Shown here: piece by piece, positions 21,937 to 32,994 of the stretch
Numbering within the stretch: position 1 is the first letter of the stretch
Layout of the letters: each line of letters opens with the position of its first letter
Assembly: GCA_018340805.1 (NCBI GenBank)
Contig: JACMZG010000008.1
Coordinates: 81,319,206 to 81,383,205, forward strand
DNA: 64,000 bases
Reading direction: 5' to 3'
Source of the DNA: Microvelia longipes
Lineage: Eukaryota > Arthropoda > Insecta > Hemiptera > Veliidae
Made by a program: the position numbers and the translations under genes
Notes under the pieces: model-generated
The model's database searches: none
What the model was told of the DNA's origin: nothing
Seen by the model: only the letters and a program-made list of their open reading frames with translations

Positions 21937-21971
<35 letters not shown>

Positions 21972-22027
21972 ATATATATATATTATATATATTATATATA
22001 TATTTATTATTATATATATGTATATTT

Positions 22028-22058
<31 letters not shown>

Positions 22059-22670
22059 TATATATATAATATATATATATTATATGTAAGGGATTCTACC
22101 CTTTCGTATGGCGAACGATAACTCTCGAAGGCGTTCTCAAATTGAAACGAAACTTTGCAAATCGCGAGATGTTGAGGAGGTTACGAGGCCTATTGTTTAT
22201 AAAAATTATGACGTCATCAACCAAAGTTTGACGTCATGAAAAAAAATTTTTGAATCTTAAAATGGCTTTAAAACAAGGTATCTAGTATTTAGGTAGACGG
22301 CTGGCTGAATCGATTAAGACCAATTCAGCTCAATCGAATCATCAAAATGGCGCAATCGGTATACATATATGTATATAATCTTGTATATATGTATACGTCT
22401 AGGTCAAAGACTCGTATGATATCTGTTGGGTTCAGTAGTGTTAGAGGGTGGGGATATAGTATAGAAGGGAGACCTCTACCTTTTACTCCATCATGGTAAG
22501 CCTACTGTCCCAGAGAGACAGTGCAAAAATGGCTTCCACTGAACCACGCCGAGCTAAGCAGACCCATAAAGAGGATCGAAGTAGTCTTTATATGGTCGAA
22601 GTCATTCTAAAACGAAAGCGACCAGTTTCAGCTCAATCGGACAATCCTGAGTGACGCAAACGGTATTTTT
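21797..22670 (+). repeat. Family A interspersed repeat, copy 2
   Basis: Same blocks in the same order as 150-933: TTTTTAGCGAATTTTCATTA, GGTTCCTATTGGCTTCCTGA, a TA array, CGATAACTCTCGAAGGCG, TGACGTCA twice (22209-22216, 22229-22236), TCTAGTATTTAGGTAGACGG, and GGCTTCCACTGAACCACGCC. The 3' match continues through GACGCAAACGGTATTTTTAT, which in copy 1 is displaced to 1713 by an insertion. Confidence 0.85.
21920..22095. repeat. (TA)n microsatellite inside family A copy 2
   Basis: Interrupted TA array at the position of the family's internal array; much longer than in copy 1. The YIYIYI frames of 85-88 codons over it are meaningless. Confidence 0.95.
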
Positions 22671-22880
22671 ATTTTAAATAATGATGAATATATTTTTTTC
22701 AATCTTAAGATTTTACTCAAATAAACAATTTGTTTACAAAAAAAAAATTGACATTTTTTTTTAAATTGTATAAACAATCATAAATGTATGTAAGAGTTTA
22801 TACCCTTTTGTATAGTCGACGATAACTAAAGCTGATGAAACTAAAATCTTTTCTTACCCTTTATAAAAGGTTACTCCAAC

Positions 22881-22935
22881 AGCGGCCCGGCGGGCCGACG
22901 CCGCGGAGCGGACGAGGCGCGAAGCGCCGAAGCCG
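22881..22935. repeat. GC-rich hairpin module near family A copy 2
   Basis: Adjacent hairpins CGGCCC-GGC-GGGCCG (22883-22897), CCGC-GGA-GCGG (22901-22911) and GGCGC-GAA-GCGCC (22916-22928), followed by a T-run. It is the most GC-rich 50 bases in the window. Confidence 0.8.
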
Positions 22936-23243
22936 CGTATTTTTTTTTTTTTAAGTTTATTTTTGAGTGATTTTGTTTGTTTGTTACTGATTCATTTTTA
23001 ATGTAAATTTTAAAATTTATTTAATTTATATTATTATTAATATTTTAAACTCAATTAATTACTTAAAATAATAATCAATTAGTTGCTTAATATTTAACTA
23101 TTTTATTTGCATGTTCTATAAAAGTAATTTATAGCTAACTCAAACGTCAGCTCCGGCTGATTTAAACGTATTTACTCTCTCACATAAAGTAATTTATTGT
23201 CATTTTGATATAAATTTAATAAATGGTTATTATTATTATTAAT

Positions 23244-23362
23244 TCACTCTTAAAGAAAGTTTTAATGAGGTTACATAGAGCCCCTGAAAGCCCCAAAACG
23301 ATGTTTCAGGTCTCTCAATGCATTGACATAGGATATGCTCCCTCTAGTATAAATCTATATGT
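23244..23362 (+). mobile_element. Family C MITE copy 1, right half
   Basis: TCACTCTTAAAGAAAGTTTT, GGTTACATAGAGCCCCTGA and ATATGCTCCCTCTAGTA match the right half of 35872-36172, ending in the inverted terminal motif CCCTCTAGTA. Confidence 0.8.
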
Positions 23363-23514
23363 TTATAATAGTTCATCTGAAGATATGACCTTTTGGAAGG
23401 GTCATGAGCCATGGACGTTAAAAGGTTGAATAGACTTCAATATAATTTAAGTATAAAAATATTTTCATCAAAGCTATTTATTTGATATATTTTATCATTG
23501 ATATGTAGTGAAGG

Positions 23515-23635
23515 TTCACTTTTGGTTATAAGGAAGTTTAAAACAAAAAATATATTTAATTAAATTGTGATTTCCTCTCATAATAATAAAGTTACACTAA
23601 AAAAATAATATTCCAAAAGTTATTTGATCAAAAAC
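23515..23635 (+). repeat. Dispersed repeat H, copy 1
   Basis: GGTTCACTTTTGGTTATAAG then GAAGTTTAAA, ATATTTAATTAAAT, GTGATTTC and CAAAAGTTATTT match 26155-26268 closely. About 115 bp; class unknown. Confidence 0.7.
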
Positions 23636-24264
23636 GGTGATATTGAAGTAAAATAATATATAACCGTCTTCAGCTTCAAGCATTACCGCTTTTTGAAGAC
23701 GGCGTAACATAAAAATAAAATAAATAAATTATCATAAATTTATAAATTATAATATAATAATTATCATAAATACTTTGCTAAAATTTAAAAAAAAATATGA
23801 TGTAATCAAGTAATTTATACATAAATAAAGTTATTATTATTATATGTATAAATTATATTAAATGTAATATGGTAATTACAAAACATTAACTTACGATTTA
23901 AAGAATAAGCTGAGAAATCAGTAAAATGTTAATGCGTAATTAATCTACTCGCGTAATAAAGGGATCGGGCCATACTGAAGGGAAGGCGAGACTGACGTGT
24001 TATAACATGAACTGGAACACTCCATCCTTGGGTTCCTTTCTCTACTCAAACTCGAAAACAATCGATACTTACACAATTCCAGGAAAAGCTCTTTAGAAAA
24101 GTTTTTAGAACATTTTGGAATTCTTATTATTAGATTTATACCATTTGATATTATTATTAGGTATTAGTTATTGGTAAGGTAAATTAGAGAATCTTTGTAT
24201 TTATTTTAAACAACGACAATAAACAAGTTTTTAATTAATACGGATATTATTTTTCTTCACTTTT

Positions 24265-24330
24265 CGCGATTCAACGAGGTAGTCGTTAGGTTAGCAATAC
24301 CAATGACAGGAAAACAAAAGGGAGACCAAT
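24265..24330 (+). repeat. Dispersed repeat D, fragment
   Basis: CGCGATTCAACGAGGTAGTC, GTTAGGTTAGCAATACCAATGACAGGAAAAC-like sequence corresponds to the start of repeat D (19470, 52355). Confidence 0.6.
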
Positions 24331-24334
24331 TTAA

Positions 24335-24480
24335 GGTTATGTGTGTGTGTGTGTGTGTGTGTCACGCATAACTCCCACTGTGTTTATGCTAGATAGTAGA
24401 AACTTGGTACAAAAATCAGTCTAGGTCTAGTTGTGCAGCCCAGAATATCAAAATTAAAAAAAAATCGTGAAAAATCGAAA
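24335..24480 (+). mobile_element. 5S-derived repeat, 5' fragment
   Basis: (GT)n at 24341-24362, then ACGCATAACTCCCACTGTGT, GAAACTTGGTACAAAAATCA and GTCTAGTTGTGC match the 5' third of the copy at 14900. No 5S core follows. Confidence 0.6.
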
Positions 24481-24654
24481 AATGACCTGATGAACTTGGC
24501 AGGAATACCTCTCAATATGACAAACAAATCTTCTGAATTTCATTTTGATATTGGCCGCCATTTTGAAATTATTTACTTTTCAAATTTAAAATTTTTACGC
24601 TTAATAATACTAAAAGTATACACGTGTTTTTGACATATAACACGTCGTTGGAAC

Positions 24655-24735
24655 TGCTTAGGTTAGGTTAGCTACGTAGATAGAGTTACGTACGTACGTA
24701 ACGTTAGGTTACGTTAGGTAGATAGAGAACCTTAA
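24655..24735. other. ACGT palindrome and TTAGG-like stretch
   Basis: A perfect 18-bp palindrome GTTACGTACGTACGTAAC is at 24685-24702. It is preceded by TTAGGTTAGGTTA and followed by ACGTTAGGTTACGTTAGGTA. TTAGG is the common insect telomere unit, but two to three scattered units are not a telomeric tract. Confidence 0.6.
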
Positions 24736-24739
24736 AGAC

Positions 24740-25199
24740 AAATATCATAAATATATCATACGTTAGTACTAATGATATCAAATCATTATAATGTCATAGA
24801 AGAGTAAAGACCGTGTGTAGCTGCCAAACAGCCTAGAATCAGAAATTACACTGAAGCGACCTCTTACTCATTTCTGTAGTCCTAGTCAGAATCGATTTAG
24901 TTCAGACTGGCTACAAATTCACATAAATCTCCCCGTCTAGCGCTCTCATTACCGTCATGCTTATTGGCCAAATAATATGGTCTACTAACGACTCTGATAC
25001 GTCCGACTCTTTTAATGCGTTTACATGCCACAATGTCCATCTCACAGTTCATTTATGCCAATAATAATAATAAAAAATACATTTTACTATACATTTTATT
25101 ATTATTATTATTATTATTATTTATTATCGTATTTATTAATTAATGGCTCAAATATTTTATTTGGTATAAAACATAGTGTGCATAGTGTACATGCATAAA
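24740..25199. other. No gene seen
   Basis: Unique DNA. GCGCTCTCATTACCGTCATGCTT (24941-24963) is similar to GCTCTCTTACCGCCATCATGCTT near 51056, a short dispersed match. (TTA)n is at about 25096-25125. Confidence 0.45.
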
Positions 25200-25467
<268 letters not shown>

Positions 25468-25674
25468 AATATGTATGTGTGTATGTATTGGTATGTATGA
25501 CAGCTTCAGCTAAATCTGAAGTCACTTGCAACTTATTTAGTTGCTATTTTTACTTGTTTCTTTGAGGATGAATAAAACCTAGAAAATAATTTTTTTTAAC
25601 AAAATGGGCAATTTTAATCAGAAAATCAAAGGGAAGTTTTTTGAGAAAAGTGGGAAACGAGGTCTCAATGGGAA

Positions 25675-25760
25675 ATTTGATTGACAGGTTGCCAAGATGT
25701 GACGGTTTTCTCCGAATCCGTGACAGTGAATTAGCAGGAATATAGCAATGGGTAGGAGCT
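25675..25760 (+). repeat. Dispersed repeat G, copy 1
   Basis: AGATGTGACGGTTTTCTCCG then AATCCGTGACAGT and GGAATATAGCAATGGGTAGGAGC-like sequence matches 31040-31130. Class unknown. Confidence 0.6.
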
Positions 25761-26154
25761 TGCAGCTGGCGTGGGAGCAGGCATTACACCTTTAGAACCC
25801 TCCAATCTATACAATTAGAAGCCATTATCTCTTCCCCTAATAGTTAGTTCATGCCTTTTCATTTATTTATTTAAGAGCCTGTATTCTATAACACTAACAA
25901 TTGTCCTCATTTGTCGAATGCAATTCGTTTTGCAGGAATGCAAAATAAACTGCCATGGACAATTATTCCTGTATGGATCAGATTGATGGCATTGTTCTTC
26001 TGTAACACAATCATACACTACGTACACACAGCATATTTAACAGGTGATCGTATTCCATACGTGTTTAATACGATACGCTTCTTGCACTGTACTTGTTTTG
26101 TCGATCGAGAGAGATTACGTGATAACTGATCCCGCCAAAACATCACTTCTTTTA

Positions 26155-26268
26155 TGCTGAATGTTCACTTTTGCTTATAAGGAAGTTTAAATCAAAATAT
26201 ATATTTAATTAAATATTGTGATTTCTTTGCATAATAATAATCTTTCAAAAGTTATTTAACAAACTCAT
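26155..26268 (+). repeat. Dispersed repeat H, copy 2
   Basis: Second copy of the 23515 repeat, in the same orientation. The stretch before it (25760-26150) is unique; a 72-codon frame there (25911-26129) has no recognisable motif. Confidence 0.7.
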
Positions 26269-26269
26269 C

Positions 26270-27117
26270 TCGGGTACGTTCGAGCAGTATCATTACTGTA
26301 GCAGATGTTAGTTTACAATACACTTGTCATAAATGCTGTTTGATCTTCCAGTTAATATTGCCTTATTCAAGTGAATATTGGTTAATTCCAGTGAATTCAA
26401 TTTAATTCACTGAATATAATCACACAAATTTAATCATAATGCATTAGATTACATATAATGCCTTATGCTGACTGGAATCTCATTTTTATCTGCCTCCTAC
26501 ATGCAATAACTTAAATATTTTATTTTCAACGCTACTGAGGATGAATGTTGATTTGTAAACTTAATCATTAATGGATGGATCTTTTTTTAACTTCTTGATC
26601 ATAATGGCTTTTAACTCTCACATCCTCCGAGAAAAATATGCAGATGGAACATATTTTCATTAAACTGTATCAAAGAAAAGTTTCTGTGGCGTTATAATTT
26701 GTAAAAGCTTAAGGCAGAGTTAAGATGTCTGTAATTTAAGGTATCTACCCCCCCCCCCTACCCCCTGCAAATTCGGCATTCTGACTGTACTGTCAGGCGT
26801 CCAGCGCCTGTTCTGCCTTCCATCCCGGTGAAACTGTTTTGGATTTCCGCTCATACAATATTTTTAATTCTTTAAACTTGCCTTGTACTGTACCTTTTAC
26901 TTATTTCCTATAACCTGTCGTTTTTGAAGAAGCTTTATGGTTTAAGAGAACCAGGGCTTTTGTATGTCCAGGCAAAAATTAATTCTTTTTTATGTGAATT
27001 TATTAATAAATGTATTTTCAATGAGGTGATTGAGTCCTCCATTAATTGTATGTATGCCTTAATATACCTTTTAATAGCCAGACCGAAAAAACATAATATT
27101 GAGTTACTTCCTACCAT
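26270..27117. other. No gene seen
   Basis: Unique AT-rich DNA with a C-run near 26749. Frames of 64-80 codons on both strands at 26924-27166 overlap each other and lack motifs. Confidence 0.45.
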
Positions 27118-27168
27118 TAGTATTGCCAACCTGACAACTATCTCTTTGAATCGCGAATACTTTTAAAC
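27118..27168 (-). repeat. Dispersed repeat D, inverted fragment
   Basis: GTATTGCCAACCTGACAACT then ATCTCTTTGAATCGCGA is the reverse complement of the start of repeat D. Confidence 0.65.
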
Positions 27169-27384
27169 CTGATGCTCGAGTCATGGTGATCCAAAGATGT
27201 TGGTTGTTGGTTGCTGATGTTGATGGTGCTTACAAAATAATTATAAGTGTGTTTGGTTTTTGAAAATATAAAAATACTCTTTTTTAACAACATAATATTA
27301 CAGAAGAAAAATGCTTGCACGTTTTGTATTTAATGAAAAATTGAACATGAAAAAAGTAAACGTTTTAGTTTCGGCAAAATTTTA

Positions 27385-27530
27385 ATTTTGAGCGAGACAA
27401 AGGTATCAATATCGGTCAAGGATCTTGAATAAAAGGGATGACACATTAAGGAACATTTCTGTCCCCATGGAAGTTGTATGAGATAGAGAAATAGGAGGAA
27501 ACTTACTTTCCCCATGGTTATAATGAAAAA
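27385..27530 (-). repeat. Dispersed repeat F, copy 1
   Basis: On the minus strand CTCATACAACTTCCATGGGG, then a TTCCTTAATGTGTCATC stretch and TCAAGATCCTTGA match 48706-48800 (plus). A looser third copy is at 27863-27932 (plus: GGTGGGGTCACTTTTTT, CTAAGTGCATCATC, AAAGATCCTTGAT). Both better copies can be read as PWGQ-containing peptides, but the third breaks the frame, so coding is unlikely. Confidence 0.6.
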
Positions 27531-28512
27531 AGGCGCCAAACGCAGGTTATGTAGCAAGGTTGTAGAGTTTGCTTCTCAACTTTCTTCTGTGCTTCTCGTG
27601 ATAGTTACATTTGTGGTGCTTGTTAAGTCGTTTGTGCTTATTTAATTTTAAAATTTGGATTATACTTAGCCACTTTAGTGAGTGATACTTTATGCGAGTT
27701 TATAACCTTCTCAAGCAATAAACAATAGGAAACAATTAAAAGGTAAGTTTGCCTCTAAAATTTAAGACCTGCTCAATTAAAATTGTAAGCATGCGCAGTT
27801 TGTACCAAGCAGTTGGTTTTTGACGTGTGTTTCGTGTTGAATTCAGTGTTTGAACAGTTTTCGGTGGGGTCACTTTTTTGTAGGGCAAATCGACTAAGTG
27901 CATCATCCCCTTAATTAAAGATCCTTGATAACGTTACAGTCCCTCTCCGAAATTGAGAAGCCTGGGAACCCTGTTCAAGGTCTGAAGCAACACTGTTTCA
28001 TAGTATATCTTTCTTTCTGTTATCTATTTCTTGCTTCTTTATAATCAAAATTAAATTAATTACATAATTGTATTTATTTAATAGAAAGTTTTATTTACAA
28101 TGATTGTTAATGATTTAAGTTATATTGAGCTGGATTGGTATTGCAACTCTTTAGCGATTAAAGCCATAAATAAAAAAGTTTTGTAAATGTTATTTATTTA
28201 TATTATTATTATAACTCTTTTTAATCATTATATAGTTAAAAGTACAAGATGTGCTTATTCATTCCAAATATAAAATTCTAACAATAAAACAAATTAAACT
28301 TAATGCTCCTATTAAAAGTATTAAAAAACAGCTCATAGGTATCTTTCAGAAATAGATATTTTTAACTGCTCTTAATTTCCAATTATAAATCTGTATTATT
28401 CGTATCTGTATTATTTTATTATCTACTTTACTTTTTGTCTCTTTGGCATTTCATGCTGGTAATTATAATAAACTAATGTTCCTTATTTGCAATGTTAGTG
28501 ATTAATCTATAA

Positions 28513-29406
28513 CAGCGTTTCCCAACCTTTTCAGTACCGCGACCCTATAATTTGCTTTTCTTAAGTTTGGCGACCCAAATTCATTATTTTGCATAACCTG
28601 AAAATTGCAGGTGTTTTTATTTATTGCCGAACTAGTTATGACCCTACAGACATCGTCAAAGCATAATTTTCATGAGGTTTTTATACCTAAATAGAAAACT
28701 ACACACTAATTGGAGTTCAAAAGAAGTCCATTATATAATAGCAAAATAGCAATAAAATATAAAAATTAAAAAATTAAATTAAATATAAAAATGAGCATTT
28801 ATTATTTAAAGGAAAAAATCATATAATGATTATAGTAAGTAAAAAAAAAGAATAAAAAAATAAAATATGTATCATATCAATGACTAATTTGTTGCTGTTT
28901 GTTTTCCACTAATAAGTCAAGTCGTGTTTTGTTTATTCATTCACTAATTTAATTAAAACGCAAAACTATAAAAAAATAAACTGATGAAATAATTATAATT
29001 AAAAAACTTGTACGCAATATTAAACTACGTTGACGTTTGTTGGAACCAAATTCACATATAATTGAACATTATAATTTTAATAACCCGAACCTTTAAAAGA
29101 AGTAATAAGAAACTGTTAAACACAGTATTATATTAGGTTTAACAATTCTTCAAAGTTAGCAAGAATTAGATAAAGACGGGTGCCTCTGTCGGTAAAGGAC
29201 TTCTAAGAAATGTTTTGGACGCGGCTTCTTTGGTTATCGCATGTTTAAAGTATTATCAATTTCTAAAAATAATATCTGTTAAAGCAAATCTGTTATTTGC
29301 CTATAATAATCTTTTCACATAAATCTTTGTCATCTTTTGGTAGTTGATAATAAAAATTTGGCGACCCAAAAAATTTCGCTCGCGACCCAAGGGTTGGGAA
29401 GGGCTG
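28513..29406. mobile_element. hAT transposon, non-autonomous, 894 bp
   Basis: Left end CAGCGTTTCCCAACCTTTTC and right end AAGGGTTGGGAAGGGCTG are inverted repeats of a kind widespread in animal hAT elements (CAG-x-G-x-TTCCCAACC). The exact 8-bp duplication ATCTATAA flanks it (28505-28512, 29407-29414), so both ends are certain. GCGACCC occurs just inside each end. I see no transposase in the AT-rich interior. The perfect duplication suggests a fairly recent insertion. Confidence 0.93.
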
Positions 29407-29414
29407 ATCTATAA

Positions 29415-30235
29415 TATTATGAAAATATTTTAATATTTGATTTATCATTAGTGTTGTGTTTCATAAAATTTAATTTTGTTAATTATTACCAAAGTGTTAT
29501 TGAACTTGTTTATACTTACAGAGTGTATTTAATTTTCTTCTTTTTAATATTTTCTTGCATTTCTTTTTCATTTACCTTTTTAATTAGTTTTTTTTCATCA
29601 TAGTTTTTATAATTGTTTTTTTAAGGGATGATAATTTAATTTATCTACTTACGGCTGCAAAATTCCTCATTACCGAGCTGTTTTTAAGCTGCAAAATGTC
29701 ATTTTGCCTACACTGTTAACAAAATATTTAAAAAGAGTTCGGGAAAATTGCTTGGAAATACAAAACCTCCGAGGGAGTTATGGTACATTTAAATATAATG
29801 ATAAGAAAGTCAAAACTCCCAAGGAAGAGAAATGAAATTATTTGAGGTTATTATTTTGCAGGTTATTAAGTAAATTTTAGTGTTTTTCACTTTGTCAGCA
29901 ATGATTCTTTTTAGCTTGTTTTTCATATATTTATTTAATAATATCACAATATATTACGGTATATTTATTCTTATTAATACAAGTATTAAATTGTTTTACA
30001 AAAAACATCATAATATAATTAAAAAAAAAAGTTGGCAACCCTGATATCAACGGCTTGTTTTAATTTTTTACCATGACTTGTCAAATTAGTGTCATCGGTT
30101 TTTTTACGTATTTTTTGTTCATTTACTTTGATTAAATAAAGACAGTAGGTAATATAAACGTATATAAACGATAACTTTTATAAACAAACGAAAAGTTGCT
30201 AATAATCATACTGAATCAGATAAATAATAAGGAGA
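29415..30235. other. T-rich unique DNA with a MITE scrap
   Basis: TTATCTACTTACGGCTGCAAAATTCC near 29641 is a scrap of the hairpin MITE (15801, 30470). GGCAACCCTGATATCAACGG near 30034 lies upstream of the recombinase fragment. The last 100 bp could be its 5' leader, but no promoter element is identifiable. Confidence 0.45.
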
Positions 30236-30415
30236 ATGAACATAGAAACATTGTTGACATTGATGAATTATTGGACCACACCACCTGATATTTTAAGTAT
30301 TGCATCAACTTCAAAACAGTCTTTACTGCCAGCAAAATCTCGCAGTAAGTATTTAAAAACTTATAATATATTCAAAGATTGGTGTCAGTGTCGGTATTTT
30401 ATTCACAAAGCTTAA
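30236..30415 (+). CDS. Tyrosine-recombinase-like protein, N-terminal fragment (59 codons)
   Basis: ATG 30236 opens MNIETLLTLMNYW, an unremarkable leader, then TSKQSLLPAKSRSKYLKTYN followed by IFKDWC, and stops at TAA 30413. The pattern L-L-P-x-K-S-x-x-x-Y-x-x-x-Y-x-x-F-x-x-W is the opening of the SAM-like core-binding domain in Crypton-type and Crypton-derived tyrosine recombinase proteins, which are common in insects; their catalytic domain would lie further downstream. It is absent here. Either the frame is truncated, or an intron starts at CGGTATTTT (about 30391) or GCAGTAAGTAT (about 30339); the second would split the conserved motif, so I prefer truncation or the first. A hairpin MITE lies 55 bp downstream. 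Confidence 0.55.
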   Translation: MNIETLLTLMNYWTTPPDILSIASTSKQSLLPAKSRSKYLKTYNIFKDWCQCRYFIHKA

Positions 30416-30469
30416 ACGTTATATTTTGAAGAATAATTAACTCTTGTCTATTTTTTTCTGCCGTAAGTA

Positions 30470-30656
30470 GATAAAATAATATATGCTACTATGCAGCAAA
30501 GGAAACATTGCTCACTCGTTCAAGCATTTATCTTCATCGGCTCCGCCTCTGCAGGCAAATCGCCGTTTGCCTGCCCTCGCCTTCGGCTCGGGGGCTAATT
30601 TATAACACTCGTCTGCAAAATTCCATTTTGCTACCTAGTAGCATAATATACTATTA
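30470..30656 (-). mobile_element. Hairpin MITE, copy 2
   Basis: Opposite orientation to 15801-16025. Ends ATAATATATGCTACTATGC and TAGTAGCATAATATACTAT; interior GGCAAATCGCCGTTTGCC and GCCTTCGGC. CCGTAAGTAG precedes the left end, mirroring CTACTTACGG after copy 1. Confidence 0.75.
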
Positions 30657-30767
30657 TTTCTCTTTAATATTTGATTTTTACTTATATTTTTTTAATTTTA
30701 AGTCTTATTAAATTATTTCTTTTTTGTTCATGCCTTTTGTTGTTGGTTTTTATGTATTTTTGTAAAA

Positions 30768-30812
30768 AAAGGGCCATTCATTAAAAAGGGCCATTCATTC
30801 AAAAGGGCCCGT
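30768..30812 (+). repeat. Short tandem repeat, 16-bp unit
   Basis: AAAAAGGGCCATTCATT repeated about three times, with related AAAAGGCCCGTGTT units following to 30846. Confidence 0.8.
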
Positions 30813-31039
30813 GTTCATATAAAATCTTCAAAAAGGCCCGTGTTATAAATTCTTTTACCTTAAAAATTAAAAAATTGGACATCTCACATGGCTGTAAATG
30901 ACATTTTTTTTACTTTGGCTTCATTTACTTGACTCGCTTCGCTTGCCAGTTGCTTCCATAAATAAATATGTCACAGTAACATCCTAGGGAGGGAAGAAAG
31001 AAGAGGAGGAGGGAGGCTTGCAAGGCAAGCCAGCAGGCA

Positions 31040-31130
31040 AATCTCGTTTCGAGATGTGACCGTTTTCTCCGAATTCGTAACAGTAATGTACAAGGAATAA
31101 AGGAGTATATAGGAGCTAACTTCTATCTAA
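31040..31130 (+). repeat. Dispersed repeat G, copy 2
   Basis: Matches 25675-25760 (GATGTGACCGTTTTCTCCGA, TTCGTAACAGT, AGGAGCT). Confidence 0.6.
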
Positions 31131-31349
31131 CCTACATTAAACTCAAAGGATCCATTTCTAAATCCTTCAGTCCTACAGTATTGCTCTCTTCTATTACCGC
31201 CCGAGACCTTTAACTGACCTACTCATCCTTATTTATAAAATCAATCAGTGACATTACAGTATAATCATTTTCTATTCTAATAGTTCGAGTAGAATTTCCT
31301 TGTCATTTCCAGCATTTAAAGAAATATTAGTTGACACAATGTATTTAAT

Positions 31350-31943
31350 CAAAGAGACTAATACTTATTGGGATGATACAACAGCTCTTATCATTCCTTA
31401 GGTACCATTACTGTACATTGGTGACGTAATTTTTCGATTTTTCATAACAATTACAATGTCACGTAATTATTACATTATTTTTCGACAGTTTTGATTTAAA
31501 TCAAGTAAAAATTTAAAATAAATTTTAATTATTATCTATTGCATGTATTCTTTAATTGTCTGCGTTGAATTAAATAAATAAATAAAAACTTTATTTCCAT
31601 ATAAAATACAGGAATAAAACATTTAAACAAATGTCATTTATTATTTTTTAAGGAAAAAGGAGATATTTCAGGAGATTTTACTCCTGTTCTTCCAACATCT
31701 CCTTTATTAAGTGAATTAAGAATTAAGTGGTTTAATGAGGCATCACTGAAAAATGTCCGCCGTTAGTAGAGTGTATGCTACAATCAAAGTTGTAGAGGGG
31801 TGGGGGAGTATCTAGTCTCTCTCTAGGGAGACTATAGTAGGGGTAAGTACAGTTATGCCACCTAGTGGATGTTGTCTCACTTCCAGACCCCTTATCACTA
31901 TGCTATCCGGGGTATGTACTCTCTCTAAGTATTTGTCTCTTTG
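31350..31943 (+). mobile_element. hAT-like MITE, copy 2 (594 bp, longer form)
   Basis: Ends CAAAGAGACTAATACTTATT and AAGTATTTGTCTCTTTG. It shares with 17932-18215 the blocks GATACAACAGCTCTTATCAT and TTGGTGACGT at the left, and TCTCTCTAGGGAGACTATAG and TTCCAGACCCCTTATCAC at the right, but has about 300 extra internal bases. The flanks TATTTAAT and TAATTAAC are plausible decayed 8-bp duplicates: the same sequence occurs uninterrupted as TATTTAAC at 31991 in a neighbouring repeat unit. Confidence 0.8.
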
Positions 31944-32990
31944 TAATTAACAAATCTAATTCTCCACCATTATTAGTGGAATTGACACAATGTATTTAAC
32001 AAATCTAATTTTCAACTATTATTAGTGGAATCATGAATTATTTACAATTAAATTTTTAATGTTGTAACCTACTTTATAAATAAAGTATAGTTGGTCTTAT
32101 TGTACCAGTGAATTAGATAGAACATTATGCTTACCCGCCAGACAGTTAAAATTAAACTCCAATCAGGACCTTAAGCCTTTGCATGCAGCCAGGATCTCTT
32201 TCAATTTTTGTTTGCTCCAATTACTTACGGCACTTTGATGCAAGGACCGTCCTCTAAAAACAAAATTTATTGCTGTGGTACGGAGCCTGCTTGATGTCGA
32301 CTACTTTCAAAAAATTCTTAATCCTAAATATCTCATGGATATCAGGAAAATTTAGAACCCTCAATTAATTTAGGTGTGTTTAGTATTATTACCTCCTCTT
32401 ACTTCTCCCCCTCCATGACCCTAAGCTCATAAGCTCATTTTTTCTTTGACTATTCGCTAAAAAAATCCTTGATTCAAGAGCAGGAAAGTAAGTTAGGAGG
32501 TAAATATAAGAAGGCAGTTTCCAAACTGTGAGGCCTCTGTTGTTCGAGTAAGTTATAGCCATGCATAGAAACTTGGTTTAAACTTAGTATAGTCACTGAT
32601 TTTCTTTGGACGCCGCTGTTTTTGTAGTGGATTATAATCCACTGCACAAACTAGTGGCTTATTTTGTGTTTGTGTCTATAAACACACACACGACCTGCAT
32701 ACATTTGTGGAGTCCCATCTTCTATGTAAGGAGTTATTAAAAGGACCCAACTACGTCAGAGAGATGTGAAGAATCTACTACCTTTCCCTTATTAATAGCG
32801 CTGCCTTTTCTAATATAATAATCTGAGGAAATAGAGAGGCCTTCCTCTCAATTTGCTCTTACTGGAAAATTTGTTCGTTCAACCCAATACAGAAGTAGAA
32901 ACAGACAGAACAAACCATTTCGAAGTATAAACTTACGGTCAAGCTCATCTGAATTCCAACGCATGCTTGTATTCAAGAAAAAGAATTAGC
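31944..32990. other. Unique DNA with a 2-unit repeat and a family B end fragment
   Basis: TTGACACAATGTATTTAACAAATCTAATT-type units (about 49 bp) occur near 31331, 31982 and at 31951. About 32390-32470 is the left end of a family B element on the minus strand (CTCCCCCTCC...AAGCTCATTTTTTCTTTGAC). Confidence 0.5.
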
Positions 32991-32994
32991 AGAC

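Larger units (their letters stand above)
21530..23243. mobile_element. 1.7-kb insertion into family C, carrying family A copy 2
   Basis: Comparison with the uninterrupted MITE at 35872-36172 shows this block to be inserted, with TCACTCTT duplicated at each end. Outer parts are low-complexity: (AAAT)n-like at the left, (TTA)n at the right. It contains family A copy 2 and a GC-rich hairpin module. No inverted termini or coding capacity seen. The 8-bp duplication would fit hAT but also other classes. Confidence 0.65.

Noticed and set aside
24655..24735. Telomeric or subtelomeric TTAGG tract
   Set aside because: Only two adjacent TTAGG units and scattered variants; surrounding DNA is ordinary interspersed repeat.
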